Source: Hesseltinella vesiculosa
Taxonomy: Eukaryota > Mucoromycota > Mucoromycetes > Mucorales > Cunninghamellaceae
Reading direction: 5' to 3'
DNA length: 64,000 bases
Assembly (NCBI GenBank): GCA_002104935.1
Contig: MCGT01000007.1
Location: 124,001 to 188,000 of the forward strand
Shown here: piece by piece, positions 57,032-64,000 of the stretch
Layout of the letters: each line of letters opens with the position of its first letter
Numbering within the stretch: the first letter of the stretch is position 1
Notes under the pieces: generated by a model
What the model was told of the DNA's origin: nothing
Databases searched by the model: none
Seen by the model: only the letters and a program-made list of their open reading frames with translations
Made by a program: the position numbers and the translations under genes

Positions 57032-57560
57032 AAAAAAATTACACATTGACGACGAGACTATGGACATTGTAATTGATACTATTCTAACAGAGAAAAAAAT
57101 ACAAAAAAATTACTAAATAAAAGATACCTACAACACGACAAACATCTTGCTGGGTCTTCGCAGTCCTGCTCGTGCTGTCCCTCCCATTTACCAGCGCCCT
57201 CAACTTCCTCCTCCCCCCCCCCGCTGATCTCTTCTTCTGTCCTCGTCCTTTTTTATGTTTATATAATTTTTTAACTTCTCTTCTTCTCTTTGCTTTTCCT
57301 TTCCCTATTTAATATCCCAATATAGATTAAAAATAGAACTGCTATCACAAAATAGGCACGAGAGAATGTTATGGAAGGTATGACAAGCAGCAGTGGTGAA
57401 GGAATGGAATATTGGTCACCGTCAGCGAGTCAACAGGGATAAATATGAGCCAGTCCATGAAAAATCGTTATTCCGCTTGTGAATGCCATGATTAAATCTC
57501 TTTTTCAATGGCAAACGGATCCCTCTTTGAGATAGCATCAAAAATCTGCTAGGCAAAATA
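57032..57560. other. A/T-rich stretch after the Fanzor fragment
   Basis: No frame of note. Contains a C run at about 57213-57222, CTTCTT-rich sequence at 57270-57310 and AATATC/ATATAG-rich sequence. No Fanzor right-end or omega-RNA-like structure could be identified by eye. Confidence 0.4.
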
Positions 57561-57856
57561 AATTGCTTTCACACGCAAAACCGTTTCTTGTGTGTGCAAG
57601 TCAAACGGTGGCGACGTTCAAACAAGAGGCCGACGACACTGGATTATCAGGCACGACATCGAAAATGAAGTTGGCCACATGGAAACCATTTGGAAGAACA
57701 GAGGTCCATTCCAACCCAAATGCCACCATCACTCGCTGTCAGGATTTTATAGGAACACCTGTTTGCCAGCCTTCCGGCTCTTCACTCGGCTGTCCGAGAG
57801 AGCTTTCATTTTATTCTTTGTCATTTCTCATCCTCTTGAACTCGTTTGCAGAATTT

Positions 57857-57915
57857 TGGACCAATTAATTTAGAGCAATTTTGCAGTGTGTTTTTTCATC
57901 AGATTGCCCGGGGCT
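57857..57915 (-). repeat. Dispersed repeat, copy C (inverted)
   Basis: The reverse complement of this stretch reads CACTGCAAAATTGCTCTAAA then TTAATT, after GGGAGCCCCGGGCAATCTGA. This is almost identical to the 3' part of copy A (about 46385-46440), where CAGTGCAAAATTGCTCTAAA then TTAATT follows GGGACTCCCAGGCGATTCGA. Only the 3' end of the repeat is kept here. Confidence 0.6.
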
Positions 57916-58289
57916 CCCGCATTGCAGATGTGGAAAACACGACCTTGGAATGAGCGAGACTTGAATTCAGAAAACAGGCAGAGAGGCCTAGGGAAATCAG
58001 GGATGGTAATAGAGAGATGCTGATGAGTCCAAAGGGTAAGCTATGTGCTGTGGAATATGCTGTGATGGAGGTTTGGGTTGACGTCTGAAAAAATAACATG
58101 CTGGCAAACGTCCTCCTTTGTTTGAATAGCAGATGGAAAAACCGAACAAGCCATTGGCCCTTTCCTATTTCCCTAAATTGAAAATAAAATGGGCCTGGAA
58201 ACCAGGATTTCTACTCACAATATGATTGGCCAGAGGAACAAAGGTTAGTGTCTCTGGGTAAGAGAGGGAGAGACAAAATGCTGCTGATT

Positions 58290-58437
58290 TAAAGCGTTTG
58301 GGGTGGATGATTTTCTTTTACTATTATTGGATATTTTTTTTGAGGTTCTTTACCATCTTGGCAAGATTCACACCATTGACAGGTGGGGCAATGCAGTTTT
58401 TCAGTGGGGTGTCCTTCTGCAGGCGGGCAATGTTCTA
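58290..58437 (-). other. Cys-rich open segment, possible exon
   Basis: After an acceptor-like TTTCTAAATTTAG, the minus strand reads HCPPAEGHPTEKLHCPTCQW, then CESCQDGKEPQKKYPIIVKE, and stops at about 58289. The spaced CxxCxxCxxC pattern looks protein-like and may be a zinc-binding exon. No first exon was found; the upstream side runs into the leader of the HSPA12-like gene. Confidence 0.3.
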
Positions 58438-58716
58438 AATTTAGAAAAAAGTCGATCTTTTTTTTTTTGTGTCGGCACGCGACAAGTGCCCAATTTTCTC
58501 CCCCTTTTCTCTTCTTCCCATTTTTCCCTATTATTCTACACATTCACTCAAGACATTACCTTTGTCTCCTTTTTTTTTTATACCTTGTTCCCTTTTTTTC
58601 CCTCTTCTTTTCTTTCAGTTCATCCGTTTTATTTGTTTGCCGTTTGTTTTTATCAAACTGCCACCGATAAACTTTTTGTTGTTTTGTGATTTTCTCTCCT
58701 CGTTTAATTGACAGCA

Positions 58717-60969
58717 ATGGACTCATCGCATTTTGATTTGAACGATTTCTCATATGTCATTGGTATTGGTAAGTTAGGGAGAAATGAGGGATGGTATCCC
58801 CAAGAAAAACAAGTTTTACATCCACAAGGTCAAGTATCACTCAGCTATGATTTTGCACTCTCCTTAAGATTTCGGGACTACCTTCTCGGGCTGTTGTTAT
58901 GCATTCACAAAGGATGGTGGTGATGAAATTGTTGACATTACTCGGTGGTAAGGACATGGCATGATCTATCATGAATTCGACTCTGACATGGGATGATTAT
59001 AGGCCGAAGCAAATGAATGTCTACCCCAAGACACCCACAGTATCGCTGTATCGAAACGGATCCAACAAATTAGTGGCCTGGGGCCAGGAAGCCCGCAAAC
59101 TGTCGTTCAAACGCAACAACATGGATCACCTTCTCTCTCGATTTAAGCTCCACCTGGACGAGAACCTGGACTTGCCCGAGTTGCCGAATGGGTTGACCGC
59201 CTTGGACTGCATCACCGACTACCTGGAAGCTTTTCACAATCACATCACCGGGGAATTGCAACGTGGGTTTGCCAGCAACTACGACCAGTCGAAATTCAGA
59301 TATTGCCTGACAGTGCCTGCCATGTGGAGTGACAAAGCCAAGGCCACCATGCGCGAAGCCGCCATCCGTGCTGGCATTGTCAACCGTTGGGACCACCCCG
59401 ACCGTCTCATGCTCATCTCCGAACCCGAAGCTGCAGCTCTCTACTGTGAAAAAAAATCCGAGCAGTTCAATCTTGGCCACGGCCAACGCTTCATGATTTG
59501 CGATGCTGGCGGTGGTACTGTGGATTTAATTGTCTTTGAAATTGATGACTCTTCAGGCTCGCGCACGCTCAAGGAAGTCACCAAAGGTCAAGGTGATTCT
59601 TGCGGCTCTACCTTTTTAGACTTGCGCATGCGTGATTATCTCAAGAACCGTTTTTATCACCACGGCAAGATCAGCGACACAGCGATGGAAGCCATGATGG
59701 AAACGTTTGTCGAAGCCATCAAGGTAAATGTCTAAAACAAGAAAGAGAAGAGCCCCTCAACTCTTTTTTTTTTTTTTTTTTTTGTTTTGTTCTGCTCCAC
59801 AGCCTCAATTCGATGGTGAAGAAGATCAATTCCTACCTTTGCCGGCCTCTTTGGGATTGGGCGATATGGACGATCCTGATGCTGGCATTGAGGATGGCAA
59901 CTTGCATCTGCCTGCTCAGGAGCTTCGCGAATATGTCTTTGAGCCCGTCATCCACCAGGTGCTTTATTTGATCGACGAGCAGCTGCACTTGTCACCCATC
60001 ATGCTCGATGCCATCTTTTTGGTCGGTGGCTTTGGCCAGTCTGTCTACTTGTACCGTCGCGTTCGGGAAGTGTTTGAACAACGGGTCGGTTTCATCGGTG
60101 TTCCTCCTCGTGGTGAGCTGGCCGTGGTGCGTGGAGCTGTCTATTTTGGTTTGAACCCTCGTATGGTCACGGAGCGTGTGTCGCGTCGAACCTATGGTGT
60201 CGAAACCCGCATGCTCTTTGATCCCCGTTCCGACCCTCCTGAGCAATGCATCAAGGGTGAAGATGGCCGTCTGTTCTGCAAGCAGCGCTTTAGTGTATAT
60301 GTACCCAAGGGAAAACCCATCAACGTGGACGAATGCGTGTCTAAAAACTTTATGATCGCCTACCCCAACGATACGGACTCTGGTAAAGTCATACGATAGA
60401 GTGGCCAAGCTCGTGACTCACTTTCCTCTTCAACAGATCTGTTTGCTTACGACGGCGATGGCGAGATTCCTCGATTGACAACGGATCCAAACGTCTTCAA
60501 GGTGGCACGCTTCCCTATCAAAATGCCAAAATTCCATGGTGTGCAAAAAGGCGAGCCTATCTTTATGACGATCAAGATGTTCTTTGGCCAGACCGAAATC
60601 AAGATCGAAGCACACATCCGCGACCGCGTGTTCACCTTTACTTCTGCCTTTGAGACTTTGGAACGTGGGTTGCTAGATGCCAACCAATCCTTTGCTAATC
60701 TCAAAATCCAACCTGGTGACAACTCCTCGGCGCTCACCGGCGGCCTGGCCTCCGGCCTCAATGGCTCCAGCTCCAATCTGTCCTCGCTGACTTCCTCGGG
60801 ACCTCCCTCATTACCTCTCCAAAGCGATTTTGGCTACACCCCTCGGTCCTACCAACAAAACAACGGCGAAGACGACAATACCTTTTATGATGGCGATTCC
60901 AAGTACTCCAGCGGCGTGGCATCGACTAAAAAGCGCCTCTTTGGCATCAAATTTCCCAAGCGTCGATAG
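58717..60969 (+). CDS. HSPA12-like Hsp70-family ATPase
   Basis: Divergent Hsp70 relative of the HSPA12 type, expanded in Mucoromycota and some other fungi (recalled). Start MDSSHFDLNDFSYVIGI at 58717, then across an intron DFGTTFSGCCYAFTKDGGDE, RPKQMNVYPKTPTVSLYRNG, FRYCLTVPAMWSDKAKATMR, LISEPEAAALYCEKK, RFMICDAGGGTVDLIVFEID, GDSCGSTFLDLRMRDYL, LDAIFLVGGFGQSVYLYRRV and RGELAVVRGAVYFGL. Phosphate 1 (DFGTT), phosphate 2 (DAGGGTVDL) and adenosine (GGFGQS) motifs are intact. The C-terminal part lacks a canonical substrate-binding domain and the EEVD tail, ending in a Ser/Gly-rich stretch and KRLFGIKFPKRR. About five introns; that near 59735-59800 has a T run of about 20. Client or role unknown. 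Confidence 0.88.
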
Positions 60970-61184
60970 ACTCCTGCTCGTCACCCTTTTTCCGTATTCA
61001 TTCTTCCACTTTTCCTCCATATATCATTCTGTCTCTTCTATTTCTTTCTTTTTTTTTTTAATGATCTCATGTCTCTTCTCGTAATTTTATCTCTTTTTTT
61101 TTTTTTTATTCTTCGTTTACCAGACCAACTACCACGCGGATACCGTTGAAAATTAAAAAGAGCCGTTTTTTTAAACATTGCAAG

Positions 61185-61220
<36 letters not shown>

Positions 61221-61325
61221 CTCCCTCTCGTTGGCGACCCACGCCACCCACAACAAAAGGATGTCGCAAGTCTTTTATTTTAGAACCTGATCACTCCACT
61301 TTTTACAAAAACATCAAACTCCAGG
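60970..61325. other. Convergent 3' intergenic region
   Basis: Between the HSPA12-like gene (plus) and YSH1 (minus). T-rich on the left, with a run of about 30 A at 61187-61215. No frame or RNA gene seen. Confidence 0.55.
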
Positions 61326-63952
61326 TTATGCGGAAAGTGAGACGGGTTTGATGGTTTGTCGTATCCTTTGCACAACTTCGTCCACACGTTTCTTAAATTC
61401 ATCATCGTCAGCCTCAACAGTCTATGGAAGCGTGTCAGATTCACCACTGCTCTATCATTTTTCTCCTTGCCACTTACATATTTGATACAGTCCACTGTTG
61501 CTTCGGCATTATCCATGGTGACCGTCACCTTTTTCTCATTGGGGTCGGCATTCACCTGACCAAAGTAATCTTTCAAAAACGTCAAGGCGGCCTCATATTC
61601 CTGCTCGATTTCATTTTGTATATGAGAGTAGGCGTCATCTTGGCCGTCACCGTGGCTGTGAGAGCATGGTTTGTTGCTTGCTGTTGCAAAGAGAACAGAA
61701 GAAAAAAAGATGAGCCTACGGATGTCTTGTCACTCGCACACTACCTTTGACACTGGCAGGAAGGACGTCGATGGACAGCACAATGGACAGGATGGAATCG
61801 ACGATCATATCGTTGGTATTGCCACTGACCCATTCCAAGATGATCTGAGTGGGGTTGTCTTCCATGCGCTTGATATCGACGGCGTCCAGCACGCGCAGCA
61901 CCGAGCCTTGTTCCTGATCATCGGTTGCCTTTGAGAGATCTGCGAGGTCCAAGTCGCCAAACATCATCTCCAGATGCCATTTCAGTAGGCCCATGCCAGC
62001 ATTGAAGGGCACGTATTGGCGCTGCGTGATCACAGATTGCACCAGGCCGGTTTGTTCGGTCACGTCGTCCAGAGACATGATGCTCAGCTGATAGTCTTTG
62101 CTGATGATGATGCCGTCCAGATGCTGGTTCTCGGTTGGGTAGGTTGCAGCCAGGCTGCCAATGGTCTTGGCCATCTTTTCACCACGGAAATGGAGCTTGA
62201 CGGTTTCGCAGTTTTTCGGGGTATAGACCTTGATGTTCTCCTCACGTTCAGAATACCGGCTTTGCAGTGCCGACTTTAGTCGATGCATGGCTGTTGCTTC
62301 GCCATGGACAAGGATCTGAAAAAAGAAAGTTTCCGGGTTGGTCATCTTCTCTGTATTTTCGTTTTAAGCATTACCACATGGGGAGCGCGCACTTCATCAA
62401 TGAATTTCGAATTTTGTGTAAAATCAACATGAGCGGAGAACGAGATGTAATCCACCGACATTTTCAAAGGGATCTTATGGCCATCCATTGCTGCAATTTC
62501 ATCGGGCTCGTTCATCGCTTGCTATTAAAGATAATCGGTAAGCGCCAATCCATTTTTTTTTTTTGAAAGCACCTACACGAGCAGGGGTATTTTCCACGCA
62601 GTAACCGGTGATGACAAGTCCGTTTTTGGTGTCAGGGGCCCAGCGTTCGTAAAGCTCTCGCGAAAGACCGTTTTGCAGCATACCAGGACTGGCCATCATG
62701 ACACATGGCCCCGAGTCTTCAAACTGCTCAACGTTGCGCAGATTACTGATGTGTTTGAATACAAATGGGTTGGACACTGCGAATTGCTTGCGGATACGAG
62801 CATTCATCATGTTGATATATGTTTGGTAGACAGCCATACATTTCTTTGCAAGACTTGACGCATAGTAAATGGGCACGCTGTCCAGTTCCGGATGCGCGTC
62901 CCAGTATTCGTCCAAAATCAAAAGCAGTTCCTGAGCTCGACCTAAGGCGAACACTGGCATCAGGCACCGGCCACCTCTTCCTACAATATCATGCACCAAG
63001 GCTATACAACGAGTTAAACAAAAAAAAAAAAAAAAAAAAAAGGTAAATCGCTGACGAACCCAAGCCAGCGAATTTCTCTACTTGCATGTGAATCTGGTTT
63101 CCTTGACGAGGCGTGGCTCATGGCTTTGGACGCCATAGGTACTTTCGGTGATCAAGACATCGACAGTAGCATCGGGCTTTTCGGCAGCCATCAAGTGGCG
63201 ATCTTCTTCGCGGGAGTAGTCGCCCGTATAGAGGACCTTGACCCCAGCAATTTCGATCAAAAACATAGCAGCGCCCAATACGTGGCCAGCATTGTAGGCG
63301 GTAAATTTGATGCCCTCGACTTCGATTTGTTGGTGGTAATCGATGGCTTCGATCCGATGGAACGAATTGGTGAGATCCTCGTCATTGTACAGTTGATCTT
63401 CGTCGTCAATGTTGCTAATGCGCAAATAATCGCTGAGCATCCATTTGTAAATGGCTTTGGTCGGATGGGTCATGAACACGCGCCCTTTGAAGTCGGTCTA
63501 CGGCCAAAAAGCGTGAGATCTTTTCCTTGCATGTTTTCCAGTATGATTTCTCCATAGCATACCTTTTCCATAAGATAAGGGACAGAGGCAGCATGATCCA
63601 CATGAAAACTGAAAGAAAAACAGATGCAGTGAGCTCTTTTTTCATTGTAGGGGGGAGGCTTACTGGGTGACAAGCAAGACATCAATGGCGGAGAGATCGA
63701 CTTCATCAAAAAACGGCAAACTGCTAAGGCCGCTGTTGGCAGGATGAATACCGGCATCGAGCTATCAAATTTCTGTCAGAGTAGGTTCGTTTGGCATTTG
63801 CCTAGTCTTACCAAGATCGTTTTGTCCTTGTATTCCAACAACAGCGACGATCGGCCAACTTCATTACCAGCACCAAGAGGTGTCAGTTTGAGCAAATCAT
63901 TCGTATCAACAATAGGCACTTCGAATTCAGCTTTTCGTTTCACTGAGCTCAT
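61326..63952 (-). CDS. YSH1: Pre-mRNA 3'-end processing endonuclease CPSF73/Ysh1
   Basis: Nuclear endonuclease that cuts pre-mRNA before polyadenylation, in the metallo-beta-lactamase/beta-CASP family. Start [20 protein letters not shown] at 63952. Exons: [40 protein letters not shown], then across an intron [17 protein letters not shown] (the HxHxDH zinc motif), [75 protein letters not shown]. The beta-CASP domain: [75 protein letters not shown], and the KH segment [20 protein letters not shown]. The C-terminal domain ends [14 protein letters not shown] at 61326. About eight introns. All metal ligands appear to be present. Confidence 0.95.
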
Positions 63953-64000
63953 CGTAAAAAAATAAAAAAGCAAAGAGGGAAAAGTTTTTTTTTTTTTTTT

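Noticed and set aside
57563..57873. 101-codon plus-strand frame
   Set aside because: It starts at a non-ATG codon, and its 3' part overlaps the inverted dispersed repeat copy C.

Overview
The window is nuclear DNA from a filamentous fungus, most probably a Mucoromycota (Mucorales) species. Genes are split by many short introns of about 50-120 bp with GTA(A/G) donors, and they carry fungal markers: ERG25, an ADP1-type ABCG transporter, a MedA regulator, an S. pombe-like Rheb, a GATA factor and a UFO1-like F-box protein. HSPA12-like and DUF262 proteins and a lineage-expanded gene family also fit early-diverging fungi. The Mucorales assignment is inference from protein style and from memory of that family. 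A/T homopolymers of 10-30 bases are very common in introns and intergenic DNA.

Positions 1-43,000 are gene-dense. In order: telomerase reverse transcriptase (TERT, minus, cut by the left edge) divergent from a small GATA zinc-finger gene; a large four-exon regulator fusing a GDS1-type winged helix with two KilA-N/APSES-like domains; eIF2B-beta; RPB12; a UFO1-like F-box/WD40/UIM protein; a DUF262 protein; a SMYD methyltransferase; a DUF2358 (C6orf136-like) protein; ERG25; a probable mitoribosomal protein; a PAQR receptor; a TALE homeobox gene; an ADP1-type ABC transporter; a Nudix hydrolase; a PIN-like carrier; SNF8/VPS22; ATG6/VPS30; NAD-dependent glycerol-3-phosphate dehydrogenase; an SLC25 carrier; and VPS60/CHMP5. 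SNF8, ATG6 and VPS60 lie within 9 kb and all act in endosome, vacuole or autophagy trafficking.

From about 43,000 to 58,700 the sequence is accessory in character. It holds two members of an expanded family with PD-(D/E)XK-like features, one ending exactly where a Ty3/gypsy integrase fragment begins; a truncated Fanzor (eukaryotic TnpB-like) nuclease; a roughly 1 kb stretch bounded by inverted repeats; and several copies of a dispersed non-coding repeat. The conserved genes MedA and Rheb (RHB1) stand as islands in this region. Past 58,700 conserved content resumes with an HSPA12-like Hsp70 and YSH1/CPSF73, whose 5' end lies just inside the right edge.

No tRNA, rRNA or CRISPR array was recognised. 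Exon limits were set by eye from splice consensus and protein continuity, and uncertain starts are flagged.
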